NCBI RefSeq assembly: GCF_000820005.1
Contig: NZ_CDBL01000073.1
Coordinates: forward strand, 287,947-351,946
Origin: Aeromonas piscicola
Lineage (GTDB): Bacteria > Pseudomonadota > Gammaproteobacteria > Enterobacterales > Aeromonadaceae
Length of the DNA: 64,000 nt
Reading direction: 5' to 3'
Part shown: positions 8,313 to 16,263 of the stretch, piece by piece
Numbering within the stretch: position 1 is the first letter of the stretch
Layout of the letters: every line of letters starts with the position of its first letter
Notes under the pieces: generated by a model
Databases searched by the model: none
What the model was told of the DNA's origin: nothing
What the model saw: the letters and a program-made list of their open reading frames with translations, nothing else
Program-made: the position numbers and the translations under genes

Positions 8313-9527
8313 TCAGCCTTTACGCAACCAGATCAAAGCGTTGTGCTTGAGCCAGGCTTCGCGGCTCTGCAATGTGTAGAGCGCCGCCTCATCGCGACTG
8401 CCCGCCTGCCAGCTCTGTGGCTCCTGCTTGGGCAGCTTGCGCTGACCCAGCAGACAGGCCGGCACATGGGCATTGGCCTTGATGGCCGCATCCAGCCGTG
8501 GCTGCGCCGCCTCGGGGCCGTCACAGACAAACGCCATCAGCGCCCTGTTGTAGAGCAGCCAGCTGGAGGCCTCGTCGAAGCGGACCAGCAAGGCGCGCAG
8601 GGCGGCCCAATCCCCTTGCAGGGCATAGAGGCTGGAGAGGGGATAACGGCAACCCAACTCATCGGCGATGCACAGGTCGAGCAGCGCCAGATATTCCTGG
8701 CGAGCCTGCTCCAGCTGGCCGAGACGCAACAGGCAATCGGCCCTGCCGGCCCTGGCGGCGAGCAGGGGGCGGGCCTCGTGGGCACTCCAGCCGTGGCCGG
8801 CCATCTGCTGCCAGAAAGCGGCATCGAACAGCGGCTCGGCATCGTCAATCACCTTGTCAAACCAGCCAAGACGAGCCGGGGGATCGCGGCAGGCATCGGC
8901 CAGCTCGAACCACTGCTGCCACTGCTCGGCCTGCTCGCTATCGAGGGCTGCCTGAACGCCGGGCACTCCCTGATACTCATCCAGCTGCAGCAGCTGGTTG
9001 AGCGCTGTCTTCATGTTCTGACGCTGGCGTTTGCAAAATTCCATGAAGGGCAGCTCGCTGCCGGCGGCCGCGTGCAGCATCTGGGCCATGGGCTTGTCGC
9101 GAAACAGGCTGAGTTCGGCGGCCAGACTGAAACGGTACTGGGTGGTGGGATCGTTCAGATCCTTCGGCTTGGGCCAGCTGGCAAACCCCTGGCTGAAACC
9201 GTAACACCACTGGCCGAGGGGGTGACTCTGCGCGAACACCTGCTCCGGGGTCTCGGTGGAGAGACGGCACTGGCTTGGCAAGGCGAGCTGGGCCTCGTCC
9301 GCCTGGGCTTCCAGTTCGGCGATCAGATGGTGCAGCGCCTCGGCGCTCTTCTCATCCAGCTCGGCGTCATGTGGCAACAGACCGGCCAGCGGGGTCTGCC
9401 AGTCAGGGGCATCCGGCCCCACCAGACGGGCACACAGAAAACCGTGCAGCGCCGGGTAGGTCATGTCCTGCCCACTGTGGGTCTGGATCCATTGATTGAG
9501 ATGACGGGTACGAGTGGATGGATTCAT
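8313..9527 (-). CDS. UPF0149-like / ST7-like repeat protein, unknown function
   Basis: 404 residues from the ATG at 9527 (AGAGGA 8 nt upstream). The N-terminal half (about 10-140) resembles the YecA/YgfB (UPF0149) fold, with YPALHGFLCARLVGP and WCYGFSQGF. The C-terminal half has helical repeats rich in leucine and alanine and ends with a stretch (about 346-400) containing LLYNRALMAF, HVPACLLGQRKLP and DEAALYTLQSREAW. I associate this pattern with bacterial SEC-C-type proteins and with the eukaryotic ST7 family, from memory. Cytosolic, no signal peptide. Not in an operon. The function is unknown, and a scaffold or RNA-related role is only a guess. Confidence 0.7.
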   Translation of the reverse strand: MNPSTRTRHLNQWIQTHSGQDMTYPALHGFLCARLVGPDAPDWQTPLAGLLPHDAELDEKSAEALHHLIAELEAQADEAQLALPSQCRLSTETPEQVFAQSHPLGQWCYGFSQGFASWPKPKDLNDPTTQYRFSLAAELSLFRDKPMAQMLHAAAGSELPFMEFCKRQRQNMKTALNQLLQLDEYQGVPGVQAALDSEQAEQWQQWFELADACRDPPARLGWFDKVIDDAEPLFDAAFWQQMAGHGWSAHEARPLLAARAGRADCLLRLGQLEQARQEYLALLDLCIADELGCRYPLSSLYALQGDWAALRALLVRFDEASSWLLYNRALMAFVCDGPEAAQPRLDAAIKANAHVPACLLGQRKLPKQEPQSWQAGSRDEAALYTLQSREAWLKHNALIWLRKG

Positions 9528-9757
9528 CGACAGTTCCTCTGGATTTGAACAGCGGCGCAGTCTACCCAAAAGTGGGGTTATTTGCAGCAAAGCCCTGGCT
9601 GACTGACGATTATATCGCCACAAACCGCGCTGGCCGCCCCGAAAATCGTGTGAGAGAAGGGCAAGGGACTAGGCCCGGTTACCGCTCTTGAGGTAACATG
9701 CGCGCCCATACGGGCAATGAAAAATTGACCATCCGGATAATGAAAGAAGAGATCACC

Positions 9758-10612
9758 ATGTTACAGATTGGCAAGATGAACACCCTCACCGTAATCGAGC
9801 TTGAAGACAGGGGCGCCTGGCTTGCGGCCGACGAATATGGCGAGCTGCTGCTGCCCAAGCGCCAGCTGCCGGAAGGCGTGGCCGAGGATGACGGTGTGGA
9901 AGTCTTTCTCTATCTGGATGCCGACTGCGAGCCGGTGATCACCACCGACAAGCCGTTTGCCATGGTGGGTGACATAGTCGGCCTCAAGGTGGTCAATGCC
10001 AACAAGATCGGTGCCTTCCTCGACTGGGGCATGAAAAAGGATCTGTTCGTGCCGACCCGCGAGCAGAACAAACCCATGCAGGTGGGCCACGTCTATCTGG
10101 TGCATCTGATGCTCGACAACGAGGGGCGGATGGTGGGCACCAGCCGGCTGGAGCGTTTCCTGCGCACCGATAATCCCCCTTTCAAGGCCGGTGACGAGGT
10201 AACAGCGCTGCCGGGCGAACACACGCCGCTTGGCATCAAGGCGATCGTCAACGGTGAATATTCCGGCATGCTGTTCAAGAACGAGGTATTTGGCCGGGTG
10301 ATGACGGGTCGACCGCTGACCGCCTGGGTCAAGCAGGTACGTGACGACGGCAAGCTGGACTTGACCCTGCAAAAGCCGGGCATGGATCGGATGGACGATG
10401 CCGGTGGCCGGATCCTGACCCGGCTGATGAAGCAGGGTGGCAGTCTGGCGGTGGGCGACAAGAGCGAACCCGAGCTCATCTACAAGCTGTTCAACATGAG
10501 CAAGGGTACCTTCAAGAAGGCCATCGGCGGCCTCTACAAGCAGGGCAAGATTGTCATCGAAGACAACTGCATCACGCTCGTTGCTGTCGATAGCGCGCCG
10601 GACGGCGAATAA
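9758..10612 (+). CDS. CvfB-type S1 RNA-binding protein
   Basis: 284 residues from MLQIGKMNTLTVIE at 9758. Members of the CvfB/YitL family carry several S1-like OB folds and a C-terminal winged helix and bind RNA. S1-like blocks are visible at VGLKVVNANKIGAFLDWGMKKDLFVP (about 73-98) and GEYSGMLFKNEV (about 164-175). The C-terminal wing is YKLFNMSKGTFKKAIGGLYKQGKI (about 245-268). The upstream ribosome site is AAGAGA; an in-frame ATG at 9740 is a less likely start. The next gene begins at the base after its stop codon, so they are coupled. Confidence 0.85.
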   Translation: MLQIGKMNTLTVIELEDRGAWLAADEYGELLLPKRQLPEGVAEDDGVEVFLYLDADCEPVITTDKPFAMVGDIVGLKVVNANKIGAFLDWGMKKDLFVPTREQNKPMQVGHVYLVHLMLDNEGRMVGTSRLERFLRTDNPPFKAGDEVTALPGEHTPLGIKAIVNGEYSGMLFKNEVFGRVMTGRPLTAWVKQVRDDGKLDLTLQKPGMDRMDDAGGRILTRLMKQGGSLAVGDKSEPELIYKLFNMSKGTFKKAIGGLYKQGKIVIEDNCITLVAVDSAPDGE

Positions 10613-10924
10613 GTGCCGAGTCCCTGTATCGGCCAGTGTCAGGCCCGAGACGGGCTCTGCCTCGGCTGTGGCCGTACCCTGACCGAGATCGGGCACTGGT
10701 CTACTATGGAGAGCGACGCCCAGCTGGCGGTAATGGCCGAGCTGGATGGGTCAAAAAGCACCCATGCGTGCCCTGGCTGTGGCGAGCCGGCGTTTTGCGC
10801 CGTCTCCGCCGGTCAGACCATAGCTCAGTGCTGGTGCAGCCAGCTGCCCGTCTTGCCCATGAACGAGGCGAGCGTCTGCTGGTGTCGTCGCTGTCTGGCC
10901 AAGGCCATAACGGCGCAGGCTTAG
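10613..10924 (+). CDS. DUF1289 and cysteine-rich CWC two-domain protein
   Basis: 103 residues starting with GTG directly after the cvfB-like stop. The N-terminal 35 residues are a DUF1289 zinc knuckle (SPCIGQCQ...LCLGCGRTLTEIGHWSTM). The second half has CPGCGEPAFCAV...CWCSQLP and then CWCRRC, matching the cysteine-rich CWC family (PF14375 from memory). In total 13 cysteines in 103 residues, so two metal sites are likely. Function unknown. The two domains are more often separate genes, so this looks like a fusion. A strong hairpin terminator follows at 10942. Confidence 0.75.
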   Translation: MPSPCIGQCQARDGLCLGCGRTLTEIGHWSTMESDAQLAVMAELDGSKSTHACPGCGEPAFCAVSAGQTIAQCWCSQLPVLPMNEASVCWCRRCLAKAITAQA

Positions 10925-10941
10925 CAGAGAACAAAAACAAG

Positions 10942-10966
10942 AAAGGCGCCAATGGCGCCTTTTTTA
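10942..10966. terminator. Bidirectional intrinsic terminator
   Basis: AAAGGCGCC and GGCGCCTTT with loop AAT, followed by more T on the plus strand and CTTGTTTTTG on the minus strand. It lies between the converging DUF1289-CWC and YciU-like genes and overlaps the latter's stop codon. Confidence 0.85.
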
Positions 10967-11287
10967 TGCCTGTTGCTGGCGGTGCCAGCGCACATGGACA
11001 TCGTGTTCGTTCAGATAACGGGGCAGCAGGAAAGTGGCATAGGTCACCTCAAACTCATCCTGATGGTCCAGCAAGCCGACCCATACTTCGACCCAGCGCT
11101 CCATGTCGACCGGCACACCGAGTTCGGTTGACCAGTCTCCGTTGGGCAGGGTTGCCTCGACGGCGCCACGCTGTTCAAACTCCAGGGTGATGTCGACGAT
11201 TTGTTCGGGGGCCAGCATGTCTGCGGCCTGCTCAAGAAACTGATCATAGGCCCATTCGACCAGCTGATCCGGGGTACGTTGTTCCAT
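10964..11287 (-). CDS. YciU/HI1450 family protein (DUF440), copy 1
   Basis: 107 residues from the ATG at 11287 (GGAG 8 nt upstream). Strongly acidic. WAYDQFLEQAADMLAPEQIVDITLEFEQRG and VEVWVGLLDHQDEFEVTYATFLLPR match the DUF440 pattern (E. coli YciU, Haemophilus HI1450). The HI1450 structure was described as a possible double-stranded DNA mimic, so this may bind DNA-binding proteins such as HU; that is family knowledge, not proven here. A second divergent copy lies at 12406 beyond mtgA. The frame can be extended to 11380, but without a ribosome site. Confidence 0.8.
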   Translation of the reverse strand: MEQRTPDQLVEWAYDQFLEQAADMLAPEQIVDITLEFEQRGAVEATLPNGDWSTELGVPVDMERWVEVWVGLLDHQDEFEVTYATFLLPRYLNEHDVHVRWHRQQQA

Positions 11288-11644
11288 GAAATCACTCCAG
11301 ATACATCGAGGTTCGCTACTGTAGCAAGTATTGACGGTGGCGGCCAGACCAGTGCGGATGGCCATTTGCTGCCTGTTCAACGAAGCGGGCAGGAGGTATG
11401 GTTGAAGAGGTGGTTAACCCGGGCTGGCTGAGCCCGGGCCCTGTTCACAGGAGTGGGGCCATGAAGCGACGGGTGCGGCGACAGCAGATCAAGCGGCGGC
11501 GGGAGACCTGGTGGTGGCACTATCTGCCGCTGCACCAGGGCACGGTAGGCGGTCATCTTGGCCCGCCGGCCGAGGCTTCCCCGCCGGGCTCTGATTGATC
11601 TTCTGGGCCTGCCGGCCGAGATATCTCCACCGAGCCTGAATGCC
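11288..11644. other. Intergenic region between YciU copy 1 and mtgA
   Basis: About 357 bp with no certain gene. It must hold the promoter of the YciU copy (11288 onwards) and the end of the mtgA transcript. A 45-codon basic ORF is listed separately. Short near-repeats of GCCGGCCGAG occur near 11559 and 11611. I see no convincing terminator for mtgA. Confidence 0.5.
11461..11598 (+). CDS. Possible small basic protein
   Basis: 45 codons, starting MKRRVRRQQIKRRRETWWWH. AGGAG lies 7 nt before the ATG, which is the main support. The N-terminus is very basic (10 Arg/Lys in 16 residues) with a WWW cluster, then a Gly/Pro-rich tail. I know no family. It could be a nucleic-acid-binding microprotein or a chance ORF in GC-rich sequence. 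Confidence 0.25.
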   Translation: MKRRVRRQQIKRRRETWWWHYLPLHQGTVGGHLGPPAEASPPGSD

Positions 11645-12421
11645 TTAGTCGGCCTGATGCACCCTGTTGAGGGTGACCTGGCCCAGCTGGCCCATCTGGC
11701 GGCGGATCCAGGCCGAGCGCTGCTGCACATAAGGGGAGGGTGGTTTGACCCGATAGCGCCAGGGATTGGGCAGGGCGGCAGCCAGCAGGGAAGCTTCATA
11801 GCGGGTCAGGCGGGCGGCCGGTTTGCCAAAATAATGCCTGGCGGCGGCTTCGGCGCCATAGATGCCTGGACCGAACTCCACGATATTGAGATAGACCTCG
11901 AGGATGCGGGACTTGTCCCAGCCCAGCTCCATCAGCAGGGTGAACCAGGCCTCGATCCCTTTGCGCAAGAAGCTGCGATCGCTCCACATGAAGAGGTTCT
12001 TGGCCGTCTGCTGGCTGAGGGTGCTGGCACCCCGCACCCGCTCGCTGCGCTGGTTGTGCTTGAGCGCCGAGCTGATGGCATTCATGTCGAAGCCGTTATG
12101 ATCGGGAAAGCGCTGATCCTCGGCGGCGATTACCGCCAGCTGCAGCTCCCGCGAAATGCGCTCGAGCGGCACCCAGTCGTGCTTGACCTCGGCCACCTTG
12201 GCGGGCGGAAACAAGGCCCGCTCGATGCGCCAGGTCCACATGGGGGGATCGATGAAGCGCAGCAGCGCCACCGAGACGATGGAGCTGACCAGCGCTGCCA
12301 GCAGCAGTTTGCCGAGCCAGCTCAGCAGGCGCCGCCTCAGGGCTGGTCGCACGGGGTCGGTCTCGGTCTCCCAGACGTAGTGGCGCGGATCATCGGGATC
12401 CGGAATTATTGGGGCAGCCAT
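11645..12421 (-). CDS. mtgA: Monofunctional peptidoglycan glycosyltransferase
   Basis: Polymerises lipid II into glycan strands at the periplasmic face of the inner membrane (GT51 family, no transpeptidase). 258 residues with a membrane anchor at about residues 35-55 ([16 protein letters not shown]). The GT51 motifs follow in order: [17 protein letters not shown] with catalytic Glu, [42 protein letters not shown], and [23 protein letters not shown]. The ATG at 12421 overlaps the 3' end of YciU copy 2 (stop at 12406), so translation is probably coupled. An upstream TTG at 12433 is an alternative start. Confidence 0.95.
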   Translation of the reverse strand: MAAPIIPDPDDPRHYVWETETDPVRPALRRRLLSWLGKLLLAALVSSIVSVALLRFIDPPMWTWRIERALFPPAKVAEVKHDWVPLERISRELQLAVIAAEDQRFPDHNGFDMNAISSALKHNQRSERVRGASTLSQQTAKNLFMWSDRSFLRKGIEAWFTLLMELGWDKSRILEVYLNIVEFGPGIYGAEAAARHYFGKPAARLTRYEASLLAAALPNPWRYRVKPPSPYVQQRSAWIRRQMGQLGQVTLNRVHQAD

Positions 12422-12732
12422 TCGATGTGGCAAAACTTCTCGTCAACACGGCGGGAGAGCAGCATGCGGGCAAACAGGTGCTCATACTCTTGCTCGGCAT
12501 TGCCAAGCCCGACCCAGATCTCGGCGTACTCGGCATCGCTCACGGCAAAACCCACGTCCGCTTCCCAGTCATCGGCCGGATCTGTCTCTGCCAGCAGACC
12601 CCGATCGTTGAACGACTGGTTGAACAGGGCTATCTCCTGCTCCGGCAGGTTGTCGGAGGCCAGCTCCATGAAGAGTTCGAGGGCGGTGTCGAGCAGTTCC
12701 TCGACGCTGTGCATTTCGTCGTTCAAAGACAT
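12406..12732 (-). CDS. YciU/HI1450 family protein (DUF440), copy 2
   Basis: 108 residues, acidic. [29 protein letters not shown] and [19 protein letters not shown] are closer to E. coli YciU than copy 1 is, so this is probably the orthologue. Its end overlaps the start of mtgA, forming a two-gene unit. Family members were proposed as DNA mimics. The two copies share the pattern A....F.E.A.D.L...(I/E)......F..RG and EVWVGL/EIWVGL, so they are paralogues that have diverged strongly. Confidence 0.88.
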   Translation of the reverse strand: MSLNDEMHSVEELLDTALELFMELASDNLPEQEIALFNQSFNDRGLLAETDPADDWEADVGFAVSDAEYAEIWVGLGNAEQEYEHLFARMLLSRRVDEKFCHIEWLPQ

Positions 12733-12859
12733 TGGTCTGTTCCAGATAATAAAAAAGAGAAGCCCCGTCGGCGATGCCGGACGGTGGCGCGCGGTATTCT
12801 AGCTGGCCCCTTCTCCCTTGGCGAGATCCGGCTCTGCGAGCCGGCCCCGTTTGTGGCAA

Positions 12860-12890
12860 TAAAAAACCGGATCCTGGCACAGGATCCGGT
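12860..12890 (-). terminator. Intrinsic terminator of minCDE
   Basis: Minus strand: ACCGGATCCTG and CAGGATCCGGT (11 bp, loop TGC) followed by TTTTTATTG. It lies 37 bp past the minE stop. Confidence 0.9.
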
Positions 12891-12927
12891 CTTCATTGAG
12901 GGAAGGGGTCACGCATGGGGCGTCAGC

Positions 12928-13194
12928 TCATCCCTTCTTGTCATCGGCGAAGGTAATGTTGAGCTCCAGCACAGACAGCTCATCACTCTTCTTGTCCAGC
13001 TGGACCGTGATCTTGTCAGGGTCTATCTGCACATATTTGCGGATCACGTCGAGCAGGTCCTGCTTGAGCTGGGGCAGGTAATCCGGCCCCCCTCTGGATG
13101 AACGCTCGTGCGCGACTATGATCTGCAACCGCTCTTTGGCCAGTTGTGCGGTGTTTTGTTTCTTGTTGGAACGAAAATAATCCAATAATGACAT
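12928..13194 (-). CDS. minE: Cell division topological specificity factor MinE
   Basis: 88 residues, the usual length. MinE stimulates MinD ATPase and drives the pole-to-pole oscillation that places the division septum at midcell. The N-terminal membrane-binding and MinD-contact region [12 protein letters not shown]...[14 protein letters not shown] (residues 1-34) is intact. The C-terminal dimerisation domain has [28 protein letters not shown]. It is the last gene of minCDE and starts 2 nt after the minD stop, with GGGAG overlapping it. A strong terminator follows. Confidence 0.97.
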   Translation of the reverse strand: MSLLDYFRSNKKQNTAQLAKERLQIIVAHERSSRGGPDYLPQLKQDLLDVIRKYVQIDPDKITVQLDKKSDELSVLELNITFADDKKG

Positions 13195-13196
13195 GT

Positions 13197-14009
13197 TTAA
13201 CTCCCGAACAGTCGGCTAAAGAAGCCCTTCTTTTCTTCTTCCAGAAAACGAAAATCCTTGGTGTCACCCAGCAAACGGGCAACGGCATCCTCATAGGCCT
13301 GACCGGCATCGGACTCCTTGTCCAGAATGACCGGCTCCCCCGAGTTGGAGGCGCGCAGCACAGCCTGGGACTCCGGGATCACCCCGAGCAGCTTGATGGC
13401 CAGGATCTCTTGCACATCCTGCACGCTCAGCATGTCGCCACGGCTGACGCGGGTTGGGCAGTAGCGAGTGAGCAGCAGGTGTTCCTTGATCGGGTCTTCG
13501 CCTCGCTCGGCACGACGGGACTTGGAGGCCAGGATGCCGAGGATGCGATCCGAGTCACGCACGGAAGAGACTTCCGGGTTGGTGGTGACGATGGCCTCGT
13601 CGGCAAAGTAGAGCGCCATCAGGGCACCCGCTTCGATCCCGGCCGGCGAGTCGCAGACGATGTAATCGAACTTCATCTCCGCCAGCTGATCCAGAATCTT
13701 CTCGACCCCTTCACGGGTCAGGGCGTCCTTGTCCCGGGTCTGGGAGGCAGGCAGGATGAACAGATTTTCGCAGCGCTTGTCCTTGATGAGGGCCTGATTG
13801 AGGTTGGCCTCACCGTTGATCACATTGACGAAGTCATACACCACGCGCCGCTCGCAGCCCATGATGAGATCCAGATTCCTCAGGCCAATGTCAAAATCGA
13901 TGACCACAGTCTTGTGGCCACGCTGAGCCAAACCTGTGCTCAGGGCCGCGCTGGTTGTGGTCTTGCCAACGCCACCTTTACCCGATGTAACGACTATGAT
14001 TCGCGCCAT
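13197..14009 (-). CDS. minD: Septum site-determining ATPase MinD
   Basis: 270 residues, a ParA/MinD-type ATPase that binds the inner membrane as an ATP dimer and recruits MinC. The deviant Walker A motif KGGVGKTT is at residues 11-18, the switch I/II regions are at [11 protein letters not shown] (about 38) and CDSPAGIE (about 119), and the C-terminal amphipathic helix is [11 protein letters not shown] (260-270). AAGGAAGCGAGA precedes the ATG. It is in the middle of minCDE, 18 bp after minC and 2 bp before minE. Confidence 0.98.
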   Translation of the reverse strand: MARIIVVTSGKGGVGKTTTSAALSTGLAQRGHKTVVIDFDIGLRNLDLIMGCERRVVYDFVNVINGEANLNQALIKDKRCENLFILPASQTRDKDALTREGVEKILDQLAEMKFDYIVCDSPAGIEAGALMALYFADEAIVTTNPEVSSVRDSDRILGILASKSRRAERGEDPIKEHLLLTRYCPTRVSRGDMLSVQDVQEILAIKLLGVIPESQAVLRASNSGEPVILDKESDAGQAYEDAVARLLGDTKDFRFLEEEKKGFFSRLFGS

Positions 14010-14027
14010 TCTCGCTTCCTTGTAACT

Positions 14028-14744
14028 CTATTTGATATGGTCTATTCGGAGTTGTTCGTTATCCAGCCGGACATGTACCGGCTGTTGTATCAGGCCGGCT
14101 GGCAGTGCATCGCTCAGTTGGAACGTGCCTGCGATGGATAGCAGCTCGGCCTGTAATTGCTGGCAATAGATCCGTGCCTGGGTGTTGCCCTTGGCACCGG
14201 CTATGGCCCTGCCGCGCAGGGTGCCATAAATATGTATGCTGTCATCGGCGATGACTTCGGCCCCCGGGCTCACCGAACCCAGTATCACCAGCGAGGTGCC
14301 GGCGGCATAGAGCTGCTGACCGGAGCGCACCGGGCCTACATGTACCTTGCTCGGCACCAGAGGCGCCGGGGCGGCTTTGACCTCGATCACGGGCGCCGGG
14401 ATTGGCGCGCTTTCCGGCGGCAGCTCGGCCTTGCGGCTCTTGCCGGACGCCATCACCGCCAGGCCCGCCGCCTTGGCGGCCGTCTTCATCGCCTCGTTCT
14501 GTGTCCCCGTGATCCCGACCAGCACGAAATCCTCCGACTCCACCAGCTCTTTGAGCTGTTCGAAGTCAGGAATATCCGCCAGTCGTTCCACATTGATGAC
14601 GAGGGGGGCACAATTAAAAAACTGGGGTGCCTGGGCGACCTTTGCCGCCAGCAACTGGCGGATCCGCTCAGGCTTGCCATCGCTGATATGCAACACAGAA
14701 ATAGTGAAGGTGGTCCCTTTCAATTCGTTATCGCGCTCAACCAT
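14028..14744 (-). CDS. minC: Septum site-determining protein MinC
   Basis: 238 residues from MVERDNELKGTTF at 14744 (GGGGA upstream). MinC inhibits FtsZ polymerisation away from midcell. The N-terminal FtsZ-binding domain (about 1-105) is joined by an Ala/Pro-rich linker (about 110-135) to the C-terminal beta-helix (about 140-235), which has VRSGQQLYA, GAEVIADDSIHIYGTLRGRA and the MinD-contact stretch RGRAIAGAKG. The longer frame from 14789 adds 15 residues including an Asn run and is not supported. First gene of minCDE, divergent from ycgL. Confidence 0.96.
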   Translation of the reverse strand: MVERDNELKGTTFTISVLHISDGKPERIRQLLAAKVAQAPQFFNCAPLVINVERLADIPDFEQLKELVESEDFVLVGITGTQNEAMKTAAKAAGLAVMASGKSRKAELPPESAPIPAPVIEVKAAPAPLVPSKVHVGPVRSGQQLYAAGTSLVILGSVSPGAEVIADDSIHIYGTLRGRAIAGAKGNTQARIYCQQLQAELLSIAGTFQLSDALPAGLIQQPVHVRLDNEQLRIDHIK

Positions 14745-14851
14745 GAATCTTCCCCGAGACAGAGACGGTAATCCGTTATTGTTATTCAATTCCTGATGTT
14801 ATAGTTTGCCACCATCAGAGGCAATAAACCCGTCGGATTATATCAATTTCC

Positions 14852-15130
14852 ATGTTATGTGCAGTCTATAAAAGTCGCAAAAAAGCCGAGACCTATCTTT
14901 TTGTTGAAAGAAGAGAGGATTTTTCCCGCGTACCCGAGGTGCTGATGAGTACATTTGGTCGCCCCGAGCTGGTATTGATGACCAAGCTGGACCCAGCCAG
15001 GCCCTTGGGGATCGCCTCGAGCAGCCGGGTGATGGAGGCGCTGAAAAGCCAGGGCTTCTATCTGCAGGTGCCACCGCCGCCGGAAAATCTGCTGGAGCAG
15101 CACAAGGCACAATTAAAGGCCTCGGGCTGA
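14852..15130 (+). CDS. ycgL: YcgL domain protein
   Basis: 92 residues of unknown role. MLCAVYKSRKKAETYLFVERREDFSRVPEVLM and GFYLQVPPPPENLLEQHK match E. coli YcgL and its relatives, which lie next to minC in many gammaproteobacteria, as here (divergent). No membrane segment. The ribosome site is weak. Its stop overlaps by one base the start of the downstream lytic transglycosylase (TGATG at 15128-15132), so the two are probably one operon. Confidence 0.9.
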   Translation: MLCAVYKSRKKAETYLFVERREDFSRVPEVLMSTFGRPELVLMTKLDPARPLGIASSSRVMEALKSQGFYLQVPPPPENLLEQHKAQLKASG

Positions 15131-16089
15131 TGAAGGATCGGCTGGCACTGTTATTATTGTGCGGGCTGTTAAGTGCCCCTTTGCAGGCCAGCCCCGATTT
15201 TGACGCCTATGTGACTGGGCTCAAACAACAGGCCCTAGCCGCCGGAATCAAGCCCGAAACGGTGGCGGCCGCCTTTGCCGATATTCGGGTCATAGATCCC
15301 GCCATCAAGTACGATAAAAGCCAGCCGGAATTTAAACTGACGCTGGACAGCTATATTCCCCGTGCGGTTCCGCAATGGAAAGTCAATCAGGCCAAGGCCT
15401 TATATCGTCAGCATTTGCCGCTGCTCACAAAAATAGGGGCAGAATATGACGTGCAACCCCGTTTTATTGTCGCCCTGTGGGGCATAGAAACCAATTTCGG
15501 TAAATTGACCGGCACATATCCGTTGATCTCCTCGCTGGCGACCCTGGCTTGGGATGGGCGGCGGGAGGACTTTTTCAAGGGTCAGCTGCTGGATGCGCTG
15601 CACATCATAGAGCAGGGACATGTGACCCCAGCCGCCTTCAAGGGCTCCTGGGCCGGCGCCATGGGGCAGGTGCAATTCATGCCGTCTTCCTTCCTCAAAT
15701 ACGCGGTCGATCAGGATGGGGACGGCAAGAAGGACTTGTGGGGTAATCTGGCGGATGTGTTTGGTTCGGCAGCCAATTATCTGCAGCAGAATGGTTGGCA
15801 CGGGGATGAAACCTGGGGGCGCCAGGTCAAGGTGCCTGAGGGGCTGGATCCCGCCCTGCTCGGGCTGGAGCAGACCCGGCTGCTGTCGGCGTGGCAGACC
15901 CTTGGCGTACGTCAGCTCGACGGTTCACCCTTGCCAGGGGTCGAGATGCAGGCCTCCCTGGTGCGCCCCGATGATGCCAAGGGGCGCACCTATCTGGCTT
16001 ATCCCAACTATCTGGTGTTGCGTCACTGGAATCGCTCCCACTATTTCGTGGTGGCGGTGGGCACCCTGGCTGATCGCATAGTGGAATAA
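15130..16089 (+). CDS. Lytic murein transglycosylase, MltB family
   Basis: 319 residues with a signal peptide (MKDRLALLLLCGLLSAPLQA), so a periplasmic enzyme that cleaves the MurNAc-GlcNAc bond to form 1,6-anhydro ends. Family 3 motifs: ALWGIETNFGKLTG with the catalytic Glu at about 121, GRREDFFKGQLLDAL, GSWAGAMGQVQFMPSSFLKYAVDQDGDGKKDLW (about 174-206), and GSAANYLQQNGW. There is no lipobox cysteine, so unlike E. coli MltB it is likely soluble. The C-terminal 60 residues look like the usual MltB cap. It overlaps ycgL by 1 nt and ends before a strong bidirectional terminator. Confidence 0.9.
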   Translation: MKDRLALLLLCGLLSAPLQASPDFDAYVTGLKQQALAAGIKPETVAAAFADIRVIDPAIKYDKSQPEFKLTLDSYIPRAVPQWKVNQAKALYRQHLPLLTKIGAEYDVQPRFIVALWGIETNFGKLTGTYPLISSLATLAWDGRREDFFKGQLLDALHIIEQGHVTPAAFKGSWAGAMGQVQFMPSSFLKYAVDQDGDGKKDLWGNLADVFGSAANYLQQNGWHGDETWGRQVKVPEGLDPALLGLEQTRLLSAWQTLGVRQLDGSPLPGVEMQASLVRPDDAKGRTYLAYPNYLVLRHWNRSHYFVVAVGTLADRIVE

Positions 16090-16217
16090 CCGCTGCAGAG
16101 CCGGGTGGCTCAGATGACGCGCGGAACGCTGTGTTTATCTGGAGAGGTGAATGGGGCGCGGGAATATGGGATGAGCAGGGGTAATGAGTCAGGCGAGACA
16201 ATCGAAATAACGGGCAA

Positions 16218-16250
16218 CAAAAAGGCGGGAATTCCCGCCTTTTGTATTTT
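16218..16250. terminator. Bidirectional intrinsic terminator
   Basis: AAAGGCGGGAATTCCCGCCTTT is a perfect 22-nt palindrome flanked by A on the left and TGTATTTT on the right. It lies between the converging lytic transglycosylase and sdaA genes. Confidence 0.88.
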
Positions 16251-16263
16251 GGGCAAATGCTGC

